From assembly GCF_004116725.1 (NCBI RefSeq), contig NZ_PDKG01000002.1, forward strand, positions 186,001-250,000: 64,000 bases of DNA, in the 5' to 3' direction. This document shows, piece after piece, positions 16,561 to 24,879 of the stretch (its first letter is position 1; each line of letters starts with the position of its first letter). The notes under the pieces are model-generated. The model saw only the letters and a program-made list of their open reading frames with translations. It was not told the DNA's origin and made no database searches. This DNA is from Arcobacter sp. CECT 8986 (GTDB taxonomy: Bacteria > Campylobacterota > Campylobacteria > Campylobacterales > Arcobacteraceae). A program made the position numbers and the translations under genes.

Positions 16561-16915
16561 AATTTGGATTGAAGATGACGAACAAAATTTAATATTTGGA
16601 AGTGGTAAAACTGAAGTTTTAGAAAATATAGATAGAACTGGTTCTATTGCAGAAGCTGCAAAAGAAGTGGGAATGAACTATAAAAAAGCTTGGAGTCACA
16701 TCAAAGTATTAGAGAAGTTTATTGAAGAAGATTTAGTAATGACTTTTAAAGGTAGAGGAGAAAATAGTGGAACTAGTTTAACTCCAAAAGCTAGAGAAGT
16801 TATTCAAACTTATAAAATTTTAGAGCATGATATAAAAAAATATGCAGAAAATAGATTTAAAGAGTTATTTCACAAAAATGGAGAAGAGATTCTTAATCCA
16901 AAGGAAGATAAGTAA
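16544..16915 (+). CDS. modE: ModE-type molybdate/tungstate regulator, DNA-binding domain only
   Basis: A 123-residue winged-helix protein of the ModE N-terminal/LysR-like type: GSIAEAAKEVGMNYKKAWSHI is the recognition region (about 33-53), followed by the wing GRGENSGTSLTPKARE. E. coli ModE is about 260 residues with two C-terminal Mop domains that bind molybdate; here they are absent. One-domain ModE proteins are known in campylobacteria. It sits amid six candidate operators and is the obvious candidate to bind them. Its stop overlaps the next ATG by one base. Confidence 0.88.
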   Translation: MKVKVKIWIEDDEQNLIFGSGKTEVLENIDRTGSIAEAAKEVGMNYKKAWSHIKVLEKFIEEDLVMTFKGRGENSGTSLTPKAREVIQTYKILEHDIKKYAENRFKELFHKNGEEILNPKEDK

Positions 16916-17895
16916 TGTATAAATTAAATTTTTTACTATATCCTAATGTGCAAAATTTTCATATTATGAATGATTATTCACTAAGTATTTTAGATAATAA
17001 TGAACCTTTTAATTCTTTAAAAAAAGAGTTTCTAAAAAAATATAATTTTAATGAACTAAAAACTATTGAGTTTAATAAGTTTGGAATATTAGGCTTAATG
17101 CTTGAGTTAAATGGAAAATTTGCTGTAAGTAAAGGTGAAAGTCAATCAATAATTGAGGGTGCAAAAAGATATGAAGAATTAGGTTTTGAAGTTTTATGGT
17201 TAGATTTAAATAAAGATGGAAGCGTAAATCTTGAAGTTTTAGAAAAAAATGAGATTGATTTTATCTTTATTTCTTCATATGTAATGGATACTTTTGTAAA
17301 AACAGATTTACAAAAAGTAAAAAGTTTAACTTCTGCAAAAGTTATATCAAATGCAAGTGCAAATTTTGATAAAAATTGTGATATTGCAATTTTTGATTGT
17401 TATAAACTTAGTGGATATACAAGTAATGCTATTGTTTTACATAATAATGAATTTGAAGAACAAAATCTTGCTAATATTGATGCTTTAAGTGTTTATTTGT
17501 GTTATGAATCTTTAAAAAATCAAACTTTTAATAGTTCAAATAAAAAACTATTTTTAGATAAATTAAAAGAGCAGTTTAAAGATGATATTTACTTTTTTGT
17601 AGAGCCAAGTTCTACTTTAGATTACTCTTTGCATTTTGCATTAAAAAATATTAAAGCAAGGGAACTTATAAGAACTTCTGCTTTATCTAATATTCTTATT
17701 ACAAATGGTGAGGGTTGTTCTTTAGGTTTATCAAAACCTTCAAGAATAATCCAAGAGATGCAATATGATGAAACAACAAGTAGAAATGCCATATCTTTAT
17801 CATTTTGTGAAGAGTATAATAAAGAACAAATAGAAAAAATTGTAGAACTATTACATAAAAAATATAGACAAATAAGGGTTCTAAATGAGCAATAA
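16915..17895 (+). CDS. NifS/IscS-like aminotransferase class V protein, shortened
   Basis: A 326-residue fold-type I PLP protein resembling cysteine desulfurases, which are usually near 390-400 residues. A likely Schiff-base Lys lies in FDCYKLSGYTSNAIVL (family SGHK region), and a catalytic-loop Cys in GEGCSLGLSKPSRII (family CSSGS...PSHVL), followed by the usual SLSFCEEYNKEQI C-terminus. The N-terminal PLP-binding part is short and divergent. FdhD needs a desulfurase as sulfur donor, so a dedicated partner is a reasonable inference. GGAAG precedes the ATG. ModE-like box 5 lies inside codons 11-17. Confidence 0.7.
   Translation: MYKLNFLLYPNVQNFHIMNDYSLSILDNNEPFNSLKKEFLKKYNFNELKTIEFNKFGILGLMLELNGKFAVSKGESQSIIEGAKRYEELGFEVLWLDLNKDGSVNLEVLEKNEIDFIFISSYVMDTFVKTDLQKVKSLTSAKVISNASANFDKNCDIAIFDCYKLSGYTSNAIVLHNNEFEEQNLANIDALSVYLCYESLKNQTFNSSNKKLFLDKLKEQFKDDIYFFVEPSSTLDYSLHFALKNIKARELIRTSALSNILITNGEGCSLGLSKPSRIIQEMQYDETTSRNAISLSFCEEYNKEQIEKIVELLHKKYRQIRVLNEQ
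16945..16965. promoter_or_regulatory. ModE-like box 5 inside the NifS-like gene (AATGTGC-N7-TCATATT)
   Basis: 12 of 14 arm positions match box 2, with the same spacer. It lies within the first 17 codons of the NifS-like gene. It may be an intragenic operator or mark a second start at ATG 16965, although no Shine-Dalgarno precedes that. Confidence 0.45.
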
Positions 17896-19132
17896 ATTAA
17901 CATATTTAGATTTTGAAGAAGCAGTAAGTAAAAGTTTAGAGTTAGCAACATCTACAACATTAACACAAAAAGTTTCATTATTAGATTCTTTGGGAAAAGT
18001 TCTAGCTCAAGATGTTATTTGTATAAAAAATTTACCATCATTTAATAACTCTGCAATGGACGGTTTTGCTATAAAATTTGAAGATGCAGGTAAAACTTTA
18101 AATATAAAAAGAGTTATTTATGCAGGTGATAAAGAAGATAAAGTAAAAGCTGATTTAAATGAGAATGAGTGCTATAAAATAATGACAGGAGCACAAGTTC
18201 CAAGTGATGCTGATACTATTATTCCTATTGAAAACTGCCTTGATGTTACAAACCAAAGCGTTACAATTCCATCTGAAATTAAAAAAGGAAGTAACCTAAG
18301 ATTAAAAGGTGAAGAGCAAACAAAAGGAAATGTTTTACTTAAAAAAGGTGAAACAATTACTTCTTCAACTATTACACTTTTAGCTTCTCAAGGAGTTGTA
18401 ATGGTTGAAGTATTTAAAGATATTTCAATTGCTGTTTTATCAACTGGTGATGAGTTAAAAGAGCCTTGGGAAAACTCAACTGAAGATGAAATATATAATT
18501 GTAACTCTTATGCTTTAGTATCACTTTTAAAAGAGAATGGATTCAATGCAACATATAGTGGAGTTATACCTGATGATTTAGAAAAATCAAAAGAGTTTAT
18601 TTCAAATTTGAAAAATTATGATGTTGTTATTACAAGTGGTGGTATTTCTATGGGTGATGCTGATTTTATGGCTCAAGCATTTTTATCAAATGGATTGCAA
18701 ACTGCTTTTCATGGTGTAAATATTAAACCAGGTCGTCCAATAATGATGGGAAAAATGCAAAAAACATTTGTGATTTCTTTACCTGGAAACCCACTAACAG
18801 CAATGGTAAATGCACATCTTTTTGTACTTCCTGTACTTAAGAAAATTCAAGGTAATAGTGGTTTTTACCATGATATTGAAAAAGTAGAGAATAAAAAAGA
18901 GTTTAAAACAAAACAAGGAAGAGTAAATGTGGTACTTGGATCTTGTGAAAATGGAGGTTTTATAGTTACAAGAGATAATAAATATGGTTCAGGAATGATA
19001 ACTGCTTTATATGAAAGTAACGCTTTATTAGTAACAAATGAAGCTACAAGTAGCATAAAACAGAATCAAGAAGTAGGTGTTATTAGATTTAATAACAAAT
19101 TTTTAACAAAACAAGTAAATATTTTAAACTAA
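17885..19132 (+). CDS. moeA: Molybdopterin molybdenumtransferase MoeA
   Basis: A 415-residue MoeA, which inserts molybdate (or tungstate) into adenylylated molybdopterin. Hallmarks are PSFNNSAMDGFAIK at about 51-64, MTGAQVP, the STGDEL region, TSGGISMGDADF and LPGNPLTAMV. The length is normal. It overlaps the NifS-like gene by 11 bases and is followed 15 bases later by tupA, tying cofactor insertion to metal uptake. Confidence 0.94.
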   Translation: MSNKLTYLDFEEAVSKSLELATSTTLTQKVSLLDSLGKVLAQDVICIKNLPSFNNSAMDGFAIKFEDAGKTLNIKRVIYAGDKEDKVKADLNENECYKIMTGAQVPSDADTIIPIENCLDVTNQSVTIPSEIKKGSNLRLKGEEQTKGNVLLKKGETITSSTITLLASQGVVMVEVFKDISIAVLSTGDELKEPWENSTEDEIYNCNSYALVSLLKENGFNATYSGVIPDDLEKSKEFISNLKNYDVVITSGGISMGDADFMAQAFLSNGLQTAFHGVNIKPGRPIMMGKMQKTFVISLPGNPLTAMVNAHLFVLPVLKKIQGNSGFYHDIEKVENKKEFKTKQGRVNVVLGSCENGGFIVTRDNKYGSGMITALYESNALLVTNEATSSIKQNQEVGVIRFNNKFLTKQVNILN

Positions 19133-19147
19133 AAAAAAGGAAAATAT

Positions 19148-19963
19148 ATGAAAAAAATTTTATTATCAACAGTATTAGCAGCAGCAGTTGCTACAACTTC
19201 TTTAATGGCAAAAGATTTAATGATGGCTACAACTACAAGTACTGATAATACTGGACTTTTAGATTATTTAGCACCAAAATTCCAAAAAGATACTGGAACT
19301 ACTTTAAAATGGGTTGCAACAGGAACTGGTAAAGCTCTTAAAATGGGAAGCAATTGTGATGTTGATATTCTTTTTGTTCATGCACCAGCAAGTGAGAAAA
19401 AGTTTGTAAATACAGGTTATGGAGTTGATAGAAGACAAGTTATGTATAATGACTTTGTTATTATTGGACCAAAACAAGATCCAGCTCATGTAACAGGACT
19501 TGCTCCAAGTAAAGCATTAGAAAAAATTAAAGAAAATAAATCTAATTTCTTTAGTAGAGGTGATAACTCAGGAACTAACAAAAAAGAGATTAGTTTATGG
19601 AAAAAAGCTATGGCTAAAGCACCAGAAAAAGCTGCATGGTATGTTCAAACTGGTCAAGGTATGTTAAGAACTATTAATATGGCTGCTGAAAAAAATGGAT
19701 ATACTATGACAGATAGAGGAACTTGGATTAAATATCAATCACAAAAAGGTGATAAAAACCCAATGAAAATCGTAGTTGAAGGTGATAAATCATTATTTAA
19801 TCAATATAGTGTAATTACAATAAATCAAGAAAAATGTTCAAAAGTTCAACCAAAATTAGCTAAACAATTCTCTGATTGGATTGTAAAAGATTCAACTCAA
19901 AAAGTAATTGCTGATTTTAGATTATTAGGAAAAGCATTATTTATTCCAAATGCAAATAAATAA
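19148..19963 (+). CDS. tupA: Tungstate ABC transporter substrate-binding protein TupA
   Basis: A 271-residue periplasmic binding protein with a Sec signal (residues 1-21, ending SLMAKD). The start of the mature part, TTTSTDNTGLLDYLAPKF, is the TupA signature, followed by FSRGDNSGTNKKE and QTGQGMLRTI. TupA selects tungstate over molybdate, which fits tungsten-type FDH. AAGG precedes the ATG. It is the first gene of tupABC at the end of the fdhD operon. Confidence 0.94.
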   Translation: MKKILLSTVLAAAVATTSLMAKDLMMATTTSTDNTGLLDYLAPKFQKDTGTTLKWVATGTGKALKMGSNCDVDILFVHAPASEKKFVNTGYGVDRRQVMYNDFVIIGPKQDPAHVTGLAPSKALEKIKENKSNFFSRGDNSGTNKKEISLWKKAMAKAPEKAAWYVQTGQGMLRTINMAAEKNGYTMTDRGTWIKYQSQKGDKNPMKIVVEGDKSLFNQYSVITINQEKCSKVQPKLAKQFSDWIVKDSTQKVIADFRLLGKALFIPNANK

Positions 19964-19991
19964 TTAGTTTTAAATTAAGGATAACTACAAA

Positions 19992-20684
19992 ATGAGTCTA
20001 TTTATTGATGGTTTTAATGAAGCTTTACAACTTTTAGCTTCTGGAAATGACAGTGTTTATTCTGCAATTGCAGTAACAATTACTGTTTCATCTTGGTCTT
20101 TATTAATTAGCTTATTAATAGGATTACCTTTAGGCTTTTTGCTAGGATATTATAATTTTCCTAGCAAACCTGTAGTTAGAACTATTGTTGATACTTTACT
20201 TGCTTTACCAACTGTTGTAATTGGGCTTATTGCATATACAATGCTATCAAGAAGTGGATTTTTCGGTTCATTTGATTTACTATTTAGTCAAAAAGCAATT
20301 ATTATTGGTCAAATTGTTTTAGGAACACCAATTGTAATAGCATTAACAGCAACTCAAGTTGAATCTATTGATAAAAGATTATATCTATCTTTAAAAGGAT
20401 TAGGTGCAAATAAATGGCAAATATTACTAACAACTTTAGTTGAAGCTAGATTTGGACTTATGACAGCAGCAATGACTGCTTATGGAAGAATAGTAACTGA
20501 AATTGGTATTTCTATGATGGTTGGTGGAAACATCAAATATCATACAAGAACTATCACAACTGCCATAGCACTAGAAACAGGAAAAGGTGAGTTTGTAACT
20601 GGAATTGCTTTAGGGTTAGTTCTTTTTATAATAGCATTGATGGTTAATATTATTTTATCTGTGTTAAAAAGGAAATGGGTATAA
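19992..20684 (+). CDS. tupB: Tungstate ABC transporter permease TupB
   Basis: A 230-residue inner-membrane permease with five to six hydrophobic segments. The EAA-type cytoplasmic loop is visible as LSLKGLGANKWQILLTTLVEARFG. It belongs to the TupB/ModB-like permease family. It starts 28 bases after tupA and its TAA overlaps the tupC ATG by one base (TAATG). Confidence 0.93.
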   Translation: MSLFIDGFNEALQLLASGNDSVYSAIAVTITVSSWSLLISLLIGLPLGFLLGYYNFPSKPVVRTIVDTLLALPTVVIGLIAYTMLSRSGFFGSFDLLFSQKAIIIGQIVLGTPIVIALTATQVESIDKRLYLSLKGLGANKWQILLTTLVEARFGLMTAAMTAYGRIVTEIGISMMVGGNIKYHTRTITTAIALETGKGEFVTGIALGLVLFIIALMVNIILSVLKRKWV

Positions 20685-21691
20685 TGAATCATCTTTATGA
20701 ACTACAAAATATCACATATTATCATGATGATAAAAAAGTTTTGAATATAGATAAACTAATACTAGATGAAAAGCAAATTATTGGAGTGTTTGGTCCTAAT
20801 GGAAGTGGAAAATCTACTCTTTTTTCTTTATTATCTTTTATTTCAAAACCAAATGGTGGAAATATATATTTTCAAGGAAAAGATAGTAAAAAGTTAGAAC
20901 ATAAAAATAAACAAGATGTAGTAATATTACCTCAAAATCCATATTTACTAAAAAAAAGTGTTTATGAAAATATTATATATGGACTAAAATTAAGAAAAGA
21001 TACAAATAATTTAGATGATAGAGTTGATGAAGCTTTAAGTCAAGTTGGATTATCAAACTCTTTTAAAAATAGAAAATATAATCAACTATCAGGTGGAGAA
21101 GCACAAAGAGTTGCACTTGCTGCTAGACTTATTTTAAAGCCTAAAGTTCTTATTTTAGATGAGCCAACATCAGGAGTTGATACAAACTCTGCACAGCTAA
21201 TAAAAGAAGCTATATTTTTAGCAAAACAAAAGTGGGATACAACACTTATTATCTCAAGCCATGACCATAATTGGCTAAACCATACTTGTGATAAAAAAAT
21301 AGCATTATTTCAAGGTAATTTAGTAGAAAGTGGATGTATTAATCTTATCTTTCCTCCTTGGCAAAAAGATGAAAATGCAAACTTAGTAAAAGAGTTTATT
21401 GATAATCAAAAGTTAATTTTTGAAAATAGTAGTTCAAAGAAAAAAGATTCTATTGTTATGATAAATGCAAAAGATATATCAATAAATTGTAATGATGAAA
21501 AAAACTGTTTAAATGCAGTAATTTCTTCAATTTATAAAGACCCTTTAGAAGATAAAATGCAAGTTGAGTTTGTAATTGGTGGAATAACTTTTAATATCAA
21601 ATTATCAAAAGATGAAATAAAAAATAACGAACTATTCCCAGGTAGTGAAATAAAAGTTAAAATTGATACATCAAAAGTTTGCTGGATATAA
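20684..21691 (+). CDS. tupC: Tungstate ABC transporter ATP-binding protein TupC with C-terminal TOBE/Mop-like domain
   Basis: A 335-residue ATPase: Walker A GPNGSGKST (about 35-43), signature LSGGEAQRVALAARL, Walker B VLILDEPTSGVD, and the switch His in SSHDHNW. Residues 265-335 look like a TOBE/Mop domain (NAVISSIYKDPLEDKMQVEF), which in relatives binds the oxyanion. ATG 20684 is preferred because it couples to the tupB stop. An in-frame ATG three codons earlier (20675) sits too close to the Shine-Dalgarno. Confidence 0.92.
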   Translation: MNHLYELQNITYYHDDKKVLNIDKLILDEKQIIGVFGPNGSGKSTLFSLLSFISKPNGGNIYFQGKDSKKLEHKNKQDVVILPQNPYLLKKSVYENIIYGLKLRKDTNNLDDRVDEALSQVGLSNSFKNRKYNQLSGGEAQRVALAARLILKPKVLILDEPTSGVDTNSAQLIKEAIFLAKQKWDTTLIISSHDHNWLNHTCDKKIALFQGNLVESGCINLIFPPWQKDENANLVKEFIDNQKLIFENSSSKKKDSIVMINAKDISINCNDEKNCLNAVISSIYKDPLEDKMQVEFVIGGITFNIKLSKDEIKNNELFPGSEIKVKIDTSKVCWI

Positions 21692-21761
21692 AATAATATT
21701 AATTAAAATTATTTAAAAGCTTGATAATTACATAACTTTGACACTATAATACAACCTAGGA

Positions 21762-21782
21762 ATTATGCAAAAAAAGAATATT
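21762..21782. promoter_or_regulatory. ModE-like box 6 (ATTATGC-N7-GAATATT), degenerate
   Basis: 12 of 14 arm positions match with the same spacer, in the 189-base gap after tupC and 99 bases before the next gene. It is the weakest of the six. Confidence 0.35.
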
Positions 21783-21880
21783 TTTCTTTTGTAACACTTA
21801 TTGAAAAATTATTCTTTTTAGTATAAAAAAACAACATAAAAATCTTCTTTTAATGTTAAAATAAAAAAAAAGGAGCAATT

Positions 21881-22072
21881 ATGTTTATTAAACTAAACGA
21901 GAGAGTGTATTTAAATATGGCAAAAATCACAAGAATGAAGATTGACCATGTGGAAGATGGGATTAGAGTTAGATTTTATGAAGGTCAAGAACAAGTGGCA
22001 AAATCTAAAAGATTTGAAAAAGTAGAAGATGCAGAAAATTGGCTAAATGAGATTATAGGGCAAGTACAGTAA
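21881..22072 (+). CDS. Small hypothetical protein
   Basis: A 63-residue soluble protein with no family that I recognise. It is highly charged, with KITRMKIDHVEDGIRVRFYEGQEQVAKSK-like beta strands followed by a helix (EDAENWLNEIIG). AGGAG five bases before the ATG supports the start; a second ATG at 21917 is possible. It is followed at once by a TTG-started hydrolase gene, so the two probably form one transcript. A degenerate ModE-like box lies upstream, so a link to Mo/W is possible but unproven. Confidence 0.65.
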   Translation: MFIKLNERVYLNMAKITRMKIDHVEDGIRVRFYEGQEQVAKSKRFEKVEDAENWLNEIIGQVQ

Positions 22073-22075
22073 CAA

Positions 22076-22756
22076 TTGAAAAAAAGAGTTTATTTAATAA
22101 CAGGTTTTATGTGTGATGAGAGGATTTGGAGTAAAGTTGAAGCTTTATTACAAGACTCTTATGAGTTTATACATATTCCTATACCAAATGAAAATAGTTT
22201 TGAAAAAATAGTAGAGAAAATTGATATTGATGATGAAAATATCAATTTAATAGGCTTCTCTTTAGGTGGATATATTGCTAGTTATTATGCACTAAATAAT
22301 TTTTCAAAAATTAATAAGGTACTTGTTATTTCTTCAACTCTTTGCTCTTTAAATAGTGATGAAATTAAACAACGTCAAAATGCTTTAAAACTTACAAAAG
22401 AGTATGGTTTTTCTATTTTAAATGATAAGAAAATAAAAACTCTAATAGAAAATAAAGATGATAAAAATTTAATAGCTTTAATAAAAGATATGTATAAAAA
22501 TAGTGGGAAAGAACTATTTTTAAATCTTTTAACTGCAACTACTTATAGAAAAGACTTATCCCAAAATTTAATAAATTCAAATATAAATTTTAATTTTTTA
22601 TATAGTAAAGATGATATTTTGCTAAATAAAAATTGGCTTATGAATATGAAAGAAAATAAAAAGTTTTTATTTGAATGTATTAAAAGTTCTTCTCATATGA
22701 TTCCTCTTGAAAAAGCTGATTACTTGAAAGATTATATAACTAGAATTATAAACTAA
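22076..22756 (+). CDS. Alpha/beta hydrolase family protein (TTG start)
   Basis: A 226-residue alpha/beta hydrolase. The first strand and oxyanion region is VYLITGFMCDERIW (about 4-17), the nucleophile elbow GFSLGG gives Ser near residue 64, the acid is near DD in YSKDDILL, and the His is in SSSHMIPLE. Starting at TTG 22076 keeps the first beta strand, and the gene lies 3 bases past the previous stop, so translation is probably coupled. The substrate is unknown. Confidence 0.75.
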   Translation: MKKRVYLITGFMCDERIWSKVEALLQDSYEFIHIPIPNENSFEKIVEKIDIDDENINLIGFSLGGYIASYYALNNFSKINKVLVISSTLCSLNSDEIKQRQNALKLTKEYGFSILNDKKIKTLIENKDDKNLIALIKDMYKNSGKELFLNLLTATTYRKDLSQNLINSNINFNFLYSKDDILLNKNWLMNMKENKKFLFECIKSSSHMIPLEKADYLKDYITRIIN

Positions 22757-22762
22757 AATTAT

Positions 22763-22786
22763 ATATAAAAAAGTGCTTTTTTATAT
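22763..22786 (+). terminator. Hairpin after the hydrolase gene
   Basis: An 11-bp A/T-rich stem ending in G-C (22763-22773 with 22776-22786) and rich in T, starting 6 bases past the stop. The remaining gap to 22887 has no further clear signal. Confidence 0.6.
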
Positions 22787-22886
22787 AATTAACTATACAA
22801 TATTTAATCAAATTTAGCTTCTAGTTAGAAGAGAAAGCTACTAAATAAAAAGCTTTTTTATGAACTTATAAAAAAAGGCGAAAGCT

Positions 22887-23234
22887 ATGCAAGAAAATAC
22901 ATTAAATAAAACAGTATTTATAAAATCAGATAAAATAGGTGAGGGTGAATTAGGCTCTATGCTTACAAAAGGTTTTTTAAATGCTATGAGTCAACAAGAA
23001 AATTTACCACAACAAATAATTTTAGTAAATAGTGCAATTTTATTAGCAACTGCTAAAGAAGATGATGAGGTTTTATCTATATTAAAACTCTTAGAACAAA
23101 AAGGTGTAGAGATTTATTCTTGTGGAACTTGCTTGGATTATTATGAAAAAAGAGATGATTTAAAAGTTGGAAAAGCAGGAAATGCAAACGATATAATTAA
23201 CGCACTTTTAAATACAAATACAGTTAGTTTATAA
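22887..23234 (+). CDS. YedF-like selenium-metabolism protein, DsrE-type domain only
   Basis: A 115-residue protein matching the C-terminal DsrE/DsrF-like domain of YedF: KSDKIGEGELGSMLTKGFLNAM, then LLEQKGVEIYSCGTCLDYY with a CGTC motif. YedF normally has an N-terminal TusA domain as well, missing here. YedF genes are often found in selenium-using bacteria. Here the gene lies 7 kb from the second of two selenoprotein FDH operons. Its biochemical role is not known, and no selA, selB or selD is in the window. Confidence 0.75.
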   Translation: MQENTLNKTVFIKSDKIGEGELGSMLTKGFLNAMSQQENLPQQIILVNSAILLATAKEDDEVLSILKLLEQKGVEIYSCGTCLDYYEKRDDLKVGKAGNANDIINALLNTNTVSL

Positions 23235-23239
23235 TAGAC

Positions 23240-23263
23240 AACTAAGAGCGAAAGCTCTTAGTT
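23240..23263. terminator. Bidirectional terminator with GAAA loop
   Basis: A perfect 10-bp stem AACTAAGAGC/GCTCTTAGTT with GAAA tetraloop. It serves the YedF-like gene and, from the other side, the EF-hand gene. Confidence 0.85.
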
Positions 23264-23288
23264 ATTTATTATTCATCATACCTTTACC

Positions 23289-23636
23289 TTACTGCATACC
23301 CATACCATTACCCATTCCTTGAGCTTTATTCTTCATATTGTTTTGCATTCGTTGAAGTCTAAACTCGTTGAACTCTTCTTTTGTAAGTTTTCCATCTTTG
23401 TTTTTATCCATAGATTCAAACATAGGAGCATTTGCAGCATTTCGCATAGGCATATTTTGTTTTGCCATTTGCGTCATCTTGTCATTTCTTACTTTATAAA
23501 ACTCCTCTGATGTTATAACTCCATCATTATTTACATCAAAAGAGTTAAAAGGAATCGGCCCTCTATTTGGAAGATTTTGGGCAACTAAAAACGAACAAAC
23601 CGCTACACTCATTGCAGCAATTCTTAATGTTTTCAT
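23289..23636 (-). CDS. Exported EF-hand calcium-binding protein
   Basis: A 115-residue periplasmic or secreted protein. A Sec signal (about 1-19, ending LVAQ) is followed by two EF-hand loops, DVNNDGVITSEEF and DKNKDGKLTKEEF, each with the expected Asp/Asn/Asp/Glu ligands. The C-terminus is rich in Met and Gly (QGMGNGMGMQ). Function beyond metal binding is unknown. It lies alone, with a shared terminator downstream. Confidence 0.85.
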   Translation of the reverse strand: MKTLRIAAMSVAVCSFLVAQNLPNRGPIPFNSFDVNNDGVITSEEFYKVRNDKMTQMAKQNMPMRNAANAPMFESMDKNKDGKLTKEEFNEFRLQRMQNNMKNKAQGMGNGMGMQ

Positions 23637-23700
23637 TGTTTTATCCTTTGAATTGTCTTTAAGTTAATTATATCACTTATATTTTAATGAATATTTAACA

Positions 23701-24219
23701 TTATGTTTTATAAATATAAATGGGAGTTTTTAAAATTGAGTTATCTTTTATAATCTCTTTTGCTTTTATATTTCTAAAAGCAAAGGTATTACTTATAATA
23801 GTAGTATTTATCTCTTCATCAAATAATTTATCTTCAAGTTTTTGCATTCCAATTGGAAATAAATAACATACTAAATCACAATTTTTTAAATCTTGATGTA
23901 AGAAGTCTTTTTTATAAAAATGAAGATTTTTTAGACCTAAAGTAAATTTTAGTATTTGTGAAATCAAAAATGCAAAAAGAGATAATTCATAACCTATTAC
24001 TTTTTTGTGAGGAAAGTTTACCGCTAAAAATATGGCTAAAGTTCCAAACCCTGAGCCTAAATCAATAATTGTACTATTTTGAGAATCTTGTAAAGTTGAT
24101 ACAATTATTTTTCTTGCTGATTTTGATGTTGGCATTGGAGAAATACCAATTTTTAAAGAACTAATAACAATAAATAAAACAATAATAAGTAGAGTTAAAA
24201 GCAAATAGTATTCGAACAT
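23701..24219 (-). CDS. Membrane-anchored class I SAM-dependent methyltransferase-like protein
   Basis: A 172-residue protein with one N-terminal membrane helix (about 5-25) and a Rossmann methyltransferase core: IIDLGSGFGTLAIFLA is motif I and VIGYELS the acidic loop. Motif IV (NCDLVCYLFP) is plausible, but the C-terminal half is short for the family. Its start abuts the KtrA stop (24219/24220), so it is the last gene of the potassium operon. The substrate is unknown. Confidence 0.7.
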   Translation of the reverse strand: MFEYYLLLTLLIIVLFIVISSLKIGISPMPTSKSARKIIVSTLQDSQNSTIIDLGSGFGTLAIFLAVNFPHKKVIGYELSLFAFLISQILKFTLGLKNLHFYKKDFLHQDLKNCDLVCYLFPIGMQKLEDKLFDEEINTTIISNTFAFRNIKAKEIIKDNSILKTPIYIYKT

Positions 24220-24879
24220 TTAGCTTTCACTACAAATTTTTTTGTATAACTCTTGCATAAATTCACCTTTTCCTAAAAGTACAATCAAATCATCTTTTTT
24301 TACAATATAATCTGGATTTGGGTTTATATTCCAAACTCCATCTGATTTATATGAAATTATTCTTATTTCATTGTAGTACTCTTCTATCTCTTTTATTGAA
24401 CGAGATATTACTTTTTTATTAGCTAGGAATTTTACCATTTTTACACTATTACTTAAATCAATCTCATCAACTGTAATATTTTGTACAAGTTTTTTTACAA
24501 GAAGTCTACCTGCAAGTTTTTCTGGGTATATTACTTTAAAAGCTCCAATTTTTGAAAGAATCTCTCCATGAACAGAAGTAATTGCTTTTGCGATAATATT
24601 TTTATTATTTAAATCTTTTAGTGCCATAACTGTAAGAATACTTGATTCTATATTCTCACCAATACTTACAATAACTGTATTTAAATTATAAATTCCAACT
24701 TCTTCAAGTGCTTGTTTATTTGTACTATCTATTACAAATGCATTATCTACATATTCACTTATCTCTTGAACTTTTGCTTCATCATTATCAACAGCAATTA
24801 CTGTATGTTTTAATCTTGAAAGTGATTTTGCCACATAAAATCCAAACTTTCCAAGTCCAATAATAGCAACTGTTTTCAT
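24220..24879 (-). CDS. ktrA: Potassium uptake regulatory subunit KtrA/TrkA (RCK domain)
   Basis: A 219-residue cytoplasmic RCK protein, which binds nucleotides and gates the membrane subunit. The N-terminal TrkA-N fold has GLGKFGFYVAKSL and AVDNDEAKVQE. The TrkA-C domain (about 140-219) ends VLLGKGEFMQELYKKI. The length suits KtrA rather than two-domain E. coli TrkA. It overlaps ktrB by four bases. Confidence 0.9.
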   Translation of the reverse strand: MKTVAIIGLGKFGFYVAKSLSRLKHTVIAVDNDEAKVQEISEYVDNAFVIDSTNKQALEEVGIYNLNTVIVSIGENIESSILTVMALKDLNNKNIIAKAITSVHGEILSKIGAFKVIYPEKLAGRLLVKKLVQNITVDEIDLSNSVKMVKFLANKKVISRSIKEIEEYYNEIRIISYKSDGVWNINPNPDYIVKKDDLIVLLGKGEFMQELYKKICSES

